Source of the DNA: an uncultured Pontibacter sp.
GTDB taxonomy: Bacteria; Bacteroidota; Bacteroidia; Cytophagales; Hymenobacteraceae
NCBI RefSeq assembly: GCF_947499215.1
Contig: NZ_CANMNI010000002.1
Span: 992,001-1,056,000 of the forward strand
Length of the DNA stretch: 64,000 bases
Direction of reading: 5' to 3'
Position numbers and translations under genes: made by a program. The first letter of the stretch is position 1, and every line of letters begins with the position of its first letter. Shown one piece after another: positions 26,855-35,426 of this stretch. Under the pieces are notes generated by a model. The model did no database searches, was not told the DNA's origin, and saw only the letters and a list, made by a program, of their open reading frames with translations.

Positions 26855-28904
26855 TAGTATACCCTGTCGTCTTTATTTGGTTATCCTGATACAAGTTTGG
26901 GTACTGCTCCGGATAAATGATGATAAAACTGTTGTCTTTGTAGTTACGTGATAGTACGCGCGGCACTGTATCCAGCGTGCCGTTGTAGGACACCGTGGAT
27001 TTGCGCGCTGACACTACCACCACCATGTCATCTTTGCTTATGCCCGTCTGGTTTTTCTCAAATTCGGCCATGGTAGGACGTGGCATGTATGTAGCGTCTA
27101 TGGCAGGCTTGCTATTCTTCACAACTGCCTTAAGCCTATTCAGTGTTCTTCTGCCAGTCATGAACACAACTTTGGCCCCCAATTGTGTTGCCAATAATCG
27201 GATCGCTCTCATCCACCTTAAAAAGCCTCTCTCGAGCTCGGCGTTCGCCGGTACGATTACCACTAATCGATTTGTGGTATTCAGTGGCTGCATGATTTTG
27301 CATACCAGTATCATCTGCTCTGTGTTGTTGAGCAGGTTATCAAGTATAGTACCGAATATCCTGTCTCTGGTAGTGATTTTGGCATTCCATCCTAAAACCA
27401 CCTCTGTGATCATGAGTTCCTTGATAGCGCGGAGTATACCGCTTGCCACGTTGATATCTATTTTTGATACAAGCTGTACGTCATGGTCTGTTGCTGATGC
27501 GTGTTTGATCGCTTCCTGCAGCATTTTGTTCTTCTTGTATATCTCCTCCTCTGCGTGCTCATCGTCTATCACGACCGCCAACGGATATATCGGTTCATGG
27601 TACTGTGGGTTTTTTAGCATGATGGCCAGATCCACCAAGCTCTCGAGTGTTTTCGGATTGCCGATTGGCACCATAATGCGATCTGGCTTATCGCTCAGAT
27701 TCGGCTGTTTCCGGCTTTCAATAATCGCTAGTATCCGTGCCGCTTTTTCTGTAATAAAAGAACTACCCAGCGAGGTGGCCAAGATAAGAACCACAGTCAG
27801 GTTGAGAGCCGTTTCCCCTATTATCTCTAACTCATACCCAACCAGTATCACTGCAAGTGTAGCCGCGGCTCTCGCCGTACTGAGCCCAAACATCAGATTT
27901 CGCTGTGTGATGGTATAGCCATATAACTTTTGGGTAATGTAGGCCGGAACCCATTTGGTAACCAGCGCCAGTACAATGATGACGATGGCCATTAAGATGA
28001 TCTCTACACCCTCGAACAATACTGTCACATCCACTAGCATTCCCACGCTAATCAGAAAAAACGGAACAAAGATATTGTTGCCTACAAACTCCAGTCGGTT
28101 CATCAAAGCTGATGTATGGGGAATGAGTTGGTTTAGCGCTAAACCCGCTAGAAAGGCTCCTAAGATAGCCTCCACACCTGCCAACTCTGCTAGAAACGCA
28201 GCTGCAAATACAAGCGTGAGCACAAAGATGAACTGTGCGCCTTTCTCACTCTCTATTTGCTTAAAGAACCATTTTGCTAGGATGGGAAACACAAATACCA
28301 CTATGGCTACGAAAACGGAAAGCGATACCATCAGCTTTATCCAGTAACCTACTCCGATATTACCTTGGGCTACACCTGCCACCACCGCCAGCACCAGAAG
28401 CACGGCAGTATCCGTAATAATAGTTCCTCCTATCGTTACAGTCACTGCCTCATTTTTTGTTAGTCCGAGTTTACTCACAATCGGATAGGCCAGCAAGGTA
28501 TGGGAAGCAAACATGCAGGAGAGCAGCACTGCTGAGTTTATCTGGTAATCGTACCCATAGAAGAAGAGTATTGTGCCTGATATCATCGGTATTAGAAATG
28601 TGAGGGCCCCGTAGACTATGCTTCTTACTTTTGTCTTCTTGAAGCCTATCATATCCATTTCTAACCCCGCCAGAAACATGATATATAGGATGCCTACCGT
28701 TCCAAACAGAATCATGCTGGCGTCCCGCTGTAACAGGTTAAAACCGTTCGGTCCTACAATCACTCCTGCCAGTATCATACCCACTATGCCCGGTATCTTC
28801 AGCCTGTTCAATAAAATTGGTGCCACTAATATGATCAGGAGCACCAGCGTGAATATCAGAACCGGATCCTCAAAGGGAGGAACCAGTTTTAAAAGTAGTG
28901 TCAT
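26826..28904 (-). CDS. CPA2 cation:proton antiporter with C-terminal USP-like domain
   Basis: This is a 692-residue protein. Residues about 10-390 are a Kef/NhaA-type exchanger domain with roughly 12 helices and the sequence LAGVEAILGAFLAGLALNQLIP, which holds the acidic ion-binding helix crossover region. The C-terminal 290 residues (DRIMVPIGNPKTLESLVDLA onward) are cytoplasmic and resemble tandem universal stress protein folds, which may bind nucleotides and gate the carrier. It probably exchanges Na+ or K+ for H+. The ATG at 28904 is used. The DUF4385 gene overlaps the end. No KefF or TrkA-N domain is visible. Confidence 0.85.
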   Translation of the reverse strand: MTLLLKLVPPFEDPVLIFTLVLLIILVAPILLNRLKIPGIVGMILAGVIVGPNGFNLLQRDASMILFGTVGILYIMFLAGLEMDMIGFKKTKVRSIVYGALTFLIPMISGTILFFYGYDYQINSAVLLSCMFASHTLLAYPIVSKLGLTKNEAVTVTIGGTIITDTAVLLVLAVVAGVAQGNIGVGYWIKLMVSLSVFVAIVVFVFPILAKWFFKQIESEKGAQFIFVLTLVFAAAFLAELAGVEAILGAFLAGLALNQLIPHTSALMNRLEFVGNNIFVPFFLISVGMLVDVTVLFEGVEIILMAIVIIVLALVTKWVPAYITQKLYGYTITQRNLMFGLSTARAAATLAVILVGYELEIIGETALNLTVVLILATSLGSSFITEKAARILAIIESRKQPNLSDKPDRIMVPIGNPKTLESLVDLAIMLKNPQYHEPIYPLAVVIDDEHAEEEIYKKNKMLQEAIKHASATDHDVQLVSKIDINVASGILRAIKELMITEVVLGWNAKITTRDRIFGTILDNLLNNTEQMILVCKIMQPLNTTNRLVVIVPANAELERGFLRWMRAIRLLATQLGAKVVFMTGRRTLNRLKAVVKNSKPAIDATYMPRPTMAEFEKNQTGISKDDMVVVVSARKSTVSYNGTLDTVPRVLSRNYKDNSFIIIYPEQYPNLYQDNQIKTTGYTSETAEKENF

Positions 28905-29460
28905 ATTTTCGTGTTTGTGTATATTCTTTTTGCTGTATAAATATAAGATTTAATTTTTTAGGCTTCTTTCCGCTCTGTCTTCTTCCTCCTTATTCTCTCC
29001 CTAATTTTTCCTTTTCCGGCCCTAGTTTTCCATCTTTCCACATCTTACCTGACCTTATTAATTTTAATTAGATAAATTCTTTAAATAAATCTTCTTTCAT
29101 CATTAAGGCTGTTTAAAAGTTGATAACTGTGGAACATCTCGACTTGTCAACTCTTATATTTTGTATACTTTCTCTCTTCACTTCTTTTCCCACAATTATT
29201 TTTTACACTGTTTTATGGCTATCAGTGTTTTAAGTCTCTTTTCCACTTTTACCCATTCTATGTGTGTATCTTTTTTCACATTGCGCATGCTCCGTGGAAA
29301 AGCTTTTTTTCATGGGGTACTTGTGCACCCCTTTCCACTTTTTTGGTGTTCCATGGGGTCTTTATGCGTAGTGTGGAACATCCACATTTTGAGTTATCAG
29401 ATTTAACCCACCTTTGTCCACACTTATACCCACCAAATATGTGGATTTCTAAACATGTTT
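28905..29460. other. Candidate chromosome origin (DnaA-box-like cluster)
   Basis: This 555-base, strongly A/T- and pyrimidine-rich stretch has no credible gene. It holds six TCCACA/TGTGGA cores: 29037-29042, 29128-29133, 29372-29377, 29381-29386, 29417-29422 and 29440-29445. Chance would give about 0.2 in the 410 bases between the first and last. The best 9-mer is TTGTCCACA (29414-29422), one mismatch from TTATCCACA. Further TTTTCCAC-type words are at 29239, 29294 (inverted) and 29331. An A/T-only-rich run at 29055-29092 would suit a duplex-unwinding element. mnmG and a perfect parS lie about 3-5 kb to the right. The shadow ORFs here are not genes. Confidence 0.5.
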
Positions 29461-30022
29461 TTTGAAATCATCATTCAGCTTAATTTTTCTTCTGTACTGC
29501 TCCTAATTTAAGTTAGTACGGGAGAACCTTTTTATTATTTGCGGCTTCCTACTTTTGTTTACTCGTGTTTTTCACGCACTATGGTTCAGTGTCTGTGTAG
29601 TCAACTAAAGCTACAGGCGTAAGCTAATGTTGAATGGATGCTGGCTTTGAATACGAAGCTTTCTTGTGTTCATGATTTGTGTATGCGCTAAGGAGGACTT
29701 ATCTTATTATAATAAATTTGATGTGCCACCATGTTATTCCAACTGGCATACCTTCCATACTTAATTGATGTCTTTACAACTATGATTTCGTGTCTGAGAG
29801 TATCAGTTCTACTAGTTCTGTGTAACAGTTCATGGGCCACATTTTAGGTCATGCTCCCTGTATACTTAGTTAAGGTTTCTTTCGCTATACGATCTACTAC
29901 GCTTATTCAGGATTTCTCTGCTGTTGACGAACTCGGGGCTTAACAGCTTTCTTTTAGCTTTGAGCTATTTTGCTTCGGTGATATCCACGCATTTTTGGTT
30001 AGACATTCTATAGTTATGGGCA
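29461..30022. other. Noncoding stretch of unknown role
   Basis: About 560 bases follow the DnaA-box cluster without a gene I can support. It is less A/T-rich than the left half and has no long repeat. TAAATTTG at 29713-29720 fits TAnnTTTG but has no properly spaced -33. It may be part of the origin region, or a long leader or remnant. Confidence 0.3.
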
Positions 30023-30023
30023 T

Positions 30024-30053
30024 AAAAAAAGGAGCTTCAGCAGCTCCTTTTTT
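30024..30053 (-). terminator. Intrinsic terminator
   Basis: AAAAAAAGGAGCT and AGCTCCTTTTTT pair around TCAGC. It is a symmetric, strong terminator directly after the stop of the Ig-like lipoprotein gene on the minus strand. Confidence 0.85.
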
Positions 30054-30054
30054 G

Positions 30055-31662
30055 TTAAAACTCGATGTTCTCTTCCATTTCCCAGTTGGCCCTTATTTCT
30101 AAGGGTTTACTATGTATGTATACCTGCTCAGGTTCTTTTAGGAGTTCCGGGTCTCCTCCATCCCACTTACCATTATTGTTGGCATCTAAAATTACACGAA
30201 TGTAGTAGGTACCGGGTTCTATGTTTCTAAAATCATAGGCTTTTATATTGCGTGCCTCCCGCTTTATCCTGAACTGACTGTCAACCAACTGTACGATGTA
30301 GTGTTGCTGCTGCGTCTTAACTGCGCCTCTCACATTGCCGGCTCCTTTCGCTTCGGCCACCGTCACCTGCATGGCAGGGAAGCTGAGTTTTTCGCCTTGC
30401 ACAGGGGCAATTCCTACGCTATCGAGCATAATGGTAGCCTGACGGTTATTGCTTGTCCAGCGCGGCATCACGAATATCAATTCTGTGCCTGTCTGGTCGA
30501 GTATTACCTGATTAGGATAAGTTAAACGGGCCACTTCTATGGAGTCAATAAGTAGCCTAACAGGTTCTTTTGAATTTATCCTGATAGGTGTTTCCAATTC
30601 TATTACCACCCGTTGGCCTTCATTAACTGTGCCGCCGGCTGTTCCATTTGCTTTTAGTTGGGCTCCTCTTACTTGTTGGGCTCTTTTGCCTTCAAAGGCT
30701 ATCTGAACAGTATCCACTGCGCGGTTAGCAGCTGAGTCAAGTGCCGTTAAGATTGCCATGCCTCCTGTAAACCTGTTGTCACCGAATAGATCGACTATCT
30801 TACCGTCTGCTGATATTTTATGAATTAGGGTATCTTTAAGTGACTCTACCGGTCTCGCTAAGAAGCTTTCTACCCCTTCATTGTAATTGGCTATAAAGCG
30901 ATCGGTATACCTTTCGCGACGTTGCAGGATTGGTTTCTTCGTATCTATTCTGACAGTTTGCAGCACTACCTCCTGTGGCTTGCTTGTTACCTGTATAGGT
31001 TCTGACCTGTAGGCTATGCGCTCATCTTCGCTATCGTAAAGTGAGTTATCGTTTTTATCAGTTAATGCGAAGATCCTATACTCTCCGTCTTTTAGGTTTT
31101 CGAAGTTAAACTCTCCGCTAGCATCCGTCTGCGTCTGGTAGTATGGTCGGCTTTTCCGGATACTCAGTGTGTCATTGGTTGGGTACAGCGCTACTACTGC
31201 TTCATTTTCTGGGCTCTGGTTTAACAGCTGCACCACACTCCCGCCTATCCGGCTTGAATCTATGAAGCTGCCTGTGCTAAATGTAAGCAACAGCCCTTCT
31301 GCAGTGTTTTTTTCAGTTATATCTTGGATGCCTTTTCTGAAGTTGAAGGTATAAGTAGTGTTCTGCTCAAACGGCTGATCGAATATTAACTCTAAGGTAG
31401 TGCGACTTGACTTTACGCGGTACTCGTTATCTGTGAAGGGCGTGATGAGAAGCTCCTTGTTTAAATTGTTTGGCTGGACTTCTTCGTCAAAAGTAAGTGT
31501 GATTGTATTGGTGCTTACATTCAATTCCCGTGGTTTTGGATTACTACTCAACAGTTGCGGCGCCTCCTCGTCCTTAGGGCCTCCTTCTGGATTGTTTATA
31601 CTCGCACAGGCTGTAAGTGCCGCGATGGCTGCAGTGGTCAATACGCTGTTGAAAAATTTCAT
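30055..31662 (-). CDS. Ig-like (Big_5) domain lipoprotein
   Basis: This is a 535-residue envelope protein. A signal peptide with the lipobox L-T-A-C (Cys19) leads to PEGGPKDEEAPQLLSSNPKPR, then a Big_5/SbsA-type Ig-like domain at about 30-130 (NTITLTFDEEVQPNN, then TYTFNFRKGIQDI). Several beta-sandwich segments follow, and a C-terminal domain resembles prealbumin-like carbohydrate-binding folds (GEYRIFALTDKNDNSLYDSE; YYIRVILDANNNGKWDGGDP). It is probably anchored to the outer membrane. Proteins of this form are very common and uncharacterised in Bacteroidota. No enzymatic residues are seen. Confidence 0.7.
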   Translation of the reverse strand: MKFFNSVLTTAAIAALTACASINNPEGGPKDEEAPQLLSSNPKPRELNVSTNTITLTFDEEVQPNNLNKELLITPFTDNEYRVKSSRTTLELIFDQPFEQNTTYTFNFRKGIQDITEKNTAEGLLLTFSTGSFIDSSRIGGSVVQLLNQSPENEAVVALYPTNDTLSIRKSRPYYQTQTDASGEFNFENLKDGEYRIFALTDKNDNSLYDSEDERIAYRSEPIQVTSKPQEVVLQTVRIDTKKPILQRRERYTDRFIANYNEGVESFLARPVESLKDTLIHKISADGKIVDLFGDNRFTGGMAILTALDSAANRAVDTVQIAFEGKRAQQVRGAQLKANGTAGGTVNEGQRVVIELETPIRINSKEPVRLLIDSIEVARLTYPNQVILDQTGTELIFVMPRWTSNNRQATIMLDSVGIAPVQGEKLSFPAMQVTVAEAKGAGNVRGAVKTQQQHYIVQLVDSQFRIKREARNIKAYDFRNIEPGTYYIRVILDANNNGKWDGGDPELLKEPEQVYIHSKPLEIRANWEMEENIEF

Positions 31663-31740
31663 CTAATCTTCGTTTAAATGAAAAACAGGCAAACTTTCGC
31701 TTGCCTTGTTCTTATTTATTAACACTCTGGGAATGCTCGC

Positions 31741-32628
31741 TTATTTCTTTTTCGCAACAAATATAAGACTCGAATAGTCATTGCCGTTTTTCTCTGCATA
31801 GCTATTCGACTTATACCCGTTTACCACACTACTGATCATTTTTGTCTTCCCCTCTTTCTGCTTTTCGCTCAGCATGCTTACATAGTAGGCATCAAATTTC
31901 ATTGGTAACACTTCCTCTAGCATCATCTTGTGCTTTTTAAGTAAGCGCTTCATTGTGGGCTGCGTGAAATGGTAAAGGTGGCGCGGCACATCATAGGCTG
32001 CCCAATTTGCTTTGTACTGTTGTGCATCATGTGAATCAGCATTGGGCACGGCTATGATTAATGTGCCGTCGTCCTGCAAAAGGTTGATCAACTCCACCAT
32101 CGTTTCATTTAGCGTATGGATGTGCTCCAGCACATGCCATAAGGTAATAACCTCAAACTTCTCCCCCGCTATTTCACTTAAATCTTTTGCTATCAACTCA
32201 CCCGTCAAGGTAGAGGCTTCCTCGCGGGCGCGTGCATTAGGTTCCACACCTCTTACCTCCCAGCCGTCATTCTTGCAGGCACCTAGAAAAACACCGGTTC
32301 CACAGCCATAGTCAAGTATAGCGCCTTTGGCTGGAGCATATCTGTTTATAAGCTCTACCTTTTGCTTCGTTGTAATGGAGCGTACCACATGATAGGCTCT
32401 GTTGATAATGCCTGTCTTAATGTTGCTGTGCGATATGTATTCCTCGGATTCGTAGTACTTATCAATACTATCGACGTCCGGTCGCGGGTTCGTGAATTTG
32501 AACGAACAGTTCTCGCATTCCACAATTACAAAGCTCTCTTTTGAGACAGCGTTGTCGGTTACTACCAAGAAGTTTTTAAAGTCTTCTTTGCCGCATATCG
32601 GGCATTGCTCCAGTCTTTCGTAGCTCAT
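31741..32628 (-). CDS. SAM-dependent methyltransferase with N-terminal zinc-ribbon
   Basis: The 295-residue protein opens with a Cys4 cluster (C-P-I-C ... C-E-N-C, residues 8-40), typical of methyltransferase type 12 proteins with a zinc ribbon. A class I methyltransferase fold follows, with motif I ILDYGCGTGVFL (about 105-115), the acidic end VEP of strand 2, and VITLWHVLEHIH. A C-terminal region near 230-290 is poorly conserved. The substrate is unknown. The stop codon directly abuts the start of nothing else; the mnmG stop begins at the next base, so the two genes are adjacent with no gap and cotranscribed. Confidence 0.8.
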   Translation of the reverse strand: MSYERLEQCPICGKEDFKNFLVVTDNAVSKESFVIVECENCSFKFTNPRPDVDSIDKYYESEEYISHSNIKTGIINRAYHVVRSITTKQKVELINRYAPAKGAILDYGCGTGVFLGACKNDGWEVRGVEPNARAREEASTLTGELIAKDLSEIAGEKFEVITLWHVLEHIHTLNETMVELINLLQDDGTLIIAVPNADSHDAQQYKANWAAYDVPRHLYHFTQPTMKRLLKKHKMMLEEVLPMKFDAYYVSMLSEKQKEGKTKMISSVVNGYKSNSYAEKNGNDYSSLIFVAKKK

Positions 32629-34491
32629 CTATTTGCCAAGGTATACCATAAGTACCGAAATGTCAGCCGGCGACACACCGCTTATGCGTGATGCCTGTCC
32701 GATTGTTTCGGGCTGTACACGCAATAGTTTCTCGCGTGCTTCAGCCGATAAGGCCGGTATATTACGGTAGTCGATTTTTTCTTTAATGTTATAGTTCTCG
32801 AGTTCGCCCATCTTAGCAGCCATCGTGTGCTCTTTCACGATGTAGCTCTCATACTTTACAGCTATCTCAGCTTGCTCTACGCTATCGGCCTTGAACTTAC
32901 TCAGGTATTCTTTCACGGCAGGAACAGCTTCAGCAATATGCTGAATTTCAATATTCGGTCGTTTGATCAACTGACCGGCGCGCTGCTTTTCTACAATTGG
33001 AGCCGATCCCATCTGCTCCAGCATGCTGTTGATATCTCCCGGCTCGATCGGCTTATTATTTAAGTAAGCGATGATTTCTGCTGTTTCTGATATCTTCTTA
33101 TCCACAGCTTTCAGACGGTTTTCATCGGCCAATCCGAGTTCATATCCTAGCCTTGTTAATCTGATATCGGCGTTATCCTGACGCAGAAGTATACGGTGTT
33201 CTGCTCTTGATGTGAACATACGGTATGGCTCTTCTGTCCCCTTATTCACTAAGTCATCGATGAGCACGCCAATGTATGCTTCGGATCTCTTCAGTATAAA
33301 CGGTGCTTTCTCGTTTATCTTGTTGTGTGCATTTATACCTGCCATCAGACCTTGGCAAGCCGCTTCCTCATACCCTGTTGTACCGTTTATCTGACCCGCA
33401 AAGTATAGGTTCTCCACCAATTTGGTTTCGAGTGTCAGATTAAGCTGGGTAGGTGGGAAAAAGTCATACTCGATGGCATAGCCCGGTCGGAACATTTTGG
33501 CGTTCTCAAAACCTACAATCTTGCGAAGCGCTTTTAATTGCACGTCCTCCGGCAGTGAGCTTGAGAAACCATTCACGTATACCTCTACTGTATTCCATCC
33601 TTCCGGTTCCACAAAAATCTGGTGACGGTCACGATCGGCGAAACGGTTGATCTTGTCTTCTATGGATGGGCAGTAGCGTGGACCTAATCCCTGTATGCGT
33701 CCTTGAAACATCGGCGATTTCTCAAAGCCTGTTTTCAAGATCTCATGTACATCTGAATTGGTATAGGTAATGTAACAGCTTCGCTGCTGAGCCAATGGTG
33801 TAGTTTCGGTATAAGAGAACTTAGATGGGTTTTCATCTCCGAACTGCTCTTCCATTCTAGAATAGTCAAGTGAGCGTCCGTCTACGCGTGGAGGTGTTCC
33901 TGTCTTCATGCGACCCGCCTCAAAGCCAAGTTCGATCAACTGTTCTGTCAGGCCTTTCGCTGATTTCTCTGCTGACCTGCCACCTCCCATCTGCTTTTCG
34001 CCGATGTGGATAATACCATTCAAAAAGGTGCCATTGGTTAAAACAACAGCCTTTCCACGTATAGTTATCCCCAAGCTGGTACGTACGCCAACAGCTCTTC
34101 CATCCTTCACTTCTATACCTGTTATCATTTCCTGCCAGAAGTCCACGTTCGCCGTTTGCTCTAGCGTCAGGCGCCAAGTTTCGGCAAAACGCATGCGGTC
34201 ACTTTGTGCTCTCGGGCTCCACATGGCAGGTCCTTTCGATTTGTTGAGCATGCGGAATTGGATCATCGTCTCATCGGTGATGATACCGCTCATACCACCA
34301 AGTGCATCGACCTCTCGCACGATTTGTCCTTTTGCCACGCCACCCATTGCCGGGTTGCATGACATCTGGGCGATGGTGTTCATGTTCATGGTTGCCAACA
34401 GGACTTTGGATCCCATTTTGGCAGCTGCGGCAGCGGCTTCACAACCGGCATGACCCGCGCCTACAACTATGATATCGTATTCTGGAAACAT
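32629..34491 (-). CDS. mnmG: tRNA U34 modification enzyme MnmG
   Basis: MnmG (GidA) works with MnmE to put a carboxymethylaminomethyl group on U34 of certain tRNAs, using FAD and tetrahydrofolate. The 620-residue protein has the N-terminal FAD motif GAGHAGCEAAAAAAKMGSKV (residues 11-30). CNPAMGGVAKGQIVREVDALGG holds the catalytic-Cys region, and GTFLNGIIHIGEKQMGGGR is conserved. The C-terminal helical domain binds MnmE. Usual length is about 620-630. In many bacteria the gene lies beside the chromosome origin; here a parS site is in its upstream gap. The methyltransferase gene follows immediately. Confidence 0.97.
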   Translation of the reverse strand: MFPEYDIIVVGAGHAGCEAAAAAAKMGSKVLLATMNMNTIAQMSCNPAMGGVAKGQIVREVDALGGMSGIITDETMIQFRMLNKSKGPAMWSPRAQSDRMRFAETWRLTLEQTANVDFWQEMITGIEVKDGRAVGVRTSLGITIRGKAVVLTNGTFLNGIIHIGEKQMGGGRSAEKSAKGLTEQLIELGFEAGRMKTGTPPRVDGRSLDYSRMEEQFGDENPSKFSYTETTPLAQQRSCYITYTNSDVHEILKTGFEKSPMFQGRIQGLGPRYCPSIEDKINRFADRDRHQIFVEPEGWNTVEVYVNGFSSSLPEDVQLKALRKIVGFENAKMFRPGYAIEYDFFPPTQLNLTLETKLVENLYFAGQINGTTGYEEAACQGLMAGINAHNKINEKAPFILKRSEAYIGVLIDDLVNKGTEEPYRMFTSRAEHRILLRQDNADIRLTRLGYELGLADENRLKAVDKKISETAEIIAYLNNKPIEPGDINSMLEQMGSAPIVEKQRAGQLIKRPNIEIQHIAEAVPAVKEYLSKFKADSVEQAEIAVKYESYIVKEHTMAAKMGELENYNIKEKIDYRNIPALSAEAREKLLRVQPETIGQASRISGVSPADISVLMVYLGK

Positions 34492-34510
34492 GTAATTCAG
34501 GATTTAGAGA

Positions 34511-34526
34511 TGTTTCACGTGAAACA
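34511..34526. promoter_or_regulatory. parS centromere site
   Basis: TGTTTCACGTGAAACA is a perfect 16-base palindrome identical to the consensus ParB/Spo0J binding site. It sits in the 66-base gap between mnmG (start 34491) and ybeY (stop 34558). ParB loads on parS near the origin and, with ParA and SMC, helps separate new chromosomes. No parA or parB gene is in the window. Confidence 0.85.
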
Positions 34527-34557
34527 TTAAAGGGAGGTTGGTAATTCCCTTATGCGA

Positions 34558-34986
34558 TTAAAATTTCCGCAAAGATAAGGAAGAATCTTCGAGTTTGCGC
34601 ATAGTGACCTCCTGCTCAGGGGTCTTATCTTTAAAACCGAGTAAATGGAGTACGCCGTGGATTAGGACGCGGTGAAGTTCGTCTTCGAAAGAGGTATGGT
34701 GTGTGGCAGCATTGTCGCGCACACGATCTACGCTTATAAAAATATCACCTTCGATAGTGCCCTTTATGTCGGCATTGTCGAAGGTGATAATATCAGTGAG
34801 TGTATCGTGGTCTAGATACTCCAAATTGATCTGGTGCAAGTAGTCATCGGAACAGAAGATATAAGTCAGACTTACAAGTTCTTGTTCGTGTTGTTCAATA
34901 ATAGCTGCAATCCAGTCGGAGATCTGCTCTGGGTTATCCAGCGAGAAATCAATGTCCTCGCTGAAGAACTCAATTTGATGATCCAT
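34558..34986 (-). CDS. ybeY: Endoribonuclease YbeY
   Basis: YbeY is a metal-dependent RNase acting in 16S rRNA 3'-end maturation. The 142-residue protein has the conserved HRVLIHGVLHLLG motif near the C terminus, whose two His bind zinc. The usual third ligand (His in G-Y-D-H) is absent: the sequence reads GFKDKTPEQE. Bacteroidota homologues often lack this His as well. Upstream DTLTDIITFD is the conserved D-V-L-S-F-P-type region. The ATG overlaps the end of the anti-sigma-type ATPase gene by 17 bases, so the two are translated together. A parS lies directly downstream. Confidence 0.85.
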   Translation of the reverse strand: MDHQIEFFSEDIDFSLDNPEQISDWIAAIIEQHEQELVSLTYIFCSDDYLHQINLEYLDHDTLTDIITFDNADIKGTIEGDIFISVDRVRDNAATHHTSFEDELHRVLIHGVLHLLGFKDKTPEQEVTMRKLEDSSLSLRKF

Positions 34987-35395
34987 TCTGTAATGATTCG
35001 ATGTTGAATATTAGCTGCACCTTTTTGCCGTTATCCAAAAAGTTAACCTCATCACATAAGTTGCGCATCAAAAAGATACCGCGACCGCCCGGGTTTTCAA
35101 GGTTCTCGGGTGCTGTAGGATCAGGAAGCGTGTCATAATCGAAGCCGGGACCTTCGTCCTCAATTTCAAAAAGCAGCTGGTTATTCTCTACCTGAAGCGT
35201 AAGGTATACTAGTTTTTCTTTATCGAATTTATTGCCATGTCGAATGGCATTGTTTACAGACTCCGTAACGGCTACCATGATGTTGCCATATACATCGTCT
35301 TCAAACTCGAATTCTTCCTTTGAATTGTCTATGAAGCTTTCTATTACTCGGATGTTCTCGATTAAGGAAGGAATCTGAATTTTAACCTGATTCAT
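34970..35395 (-). CDS. Anti-sigma-type ATP-binding protein (RsbW-like HATPase)
   Basis: This is a 141-residue GHKL ATPase without a His-kinase dimer domain. It has the N-box ESVNNAIRHGN (about 52-62), the G1 box DEGPGFD (about 100-106), and the G2 region GGRGIFLMRNLCDEV. Such proteins (SpoIIAB/RsbW type) bind and inhibit a sigma factor, or phosphorylate a STAS-type antagonist. The STAS-like protein at 7373-7810 is far away, so no partner is evident here. It overlaps ybeY by 17 bases and follows the DUF4175 gene by 31 bases, so the three form an operon. Confidence 0.8.
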   Translation of the reverse strand: MNQVKIQIPSLIENIRVIESFIDNSKEEFEFEDDVYGNIMVAVTESVNNAIRHGNKFDKEKLVYLTLQVENNQLLFEIEDEGPGFDYDTLPDPTAPENLENPGGRGIFLMRNLCDEVNFLDNGKKVQLIFNIESLQNGSSN

Positions 35396-35426
35396 ATTAC
35401 TTGTTAGTGTAGCTATAAGGTGCGTA

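Noticed and set aside
29161-29465. Plus-strand frames of 81 and 67 codons in the origin region
   Set aside because: They are Phe/Leu/Ser/His-rich chance products of a pyrimidine-rich stretch, with no motif.
28905-30054. tRNA, rRNA or tmRNA in the large gap
   Set aside because: I saw no cloverleaf, no conserved tRNA boxes and no rRNA-like sequence.
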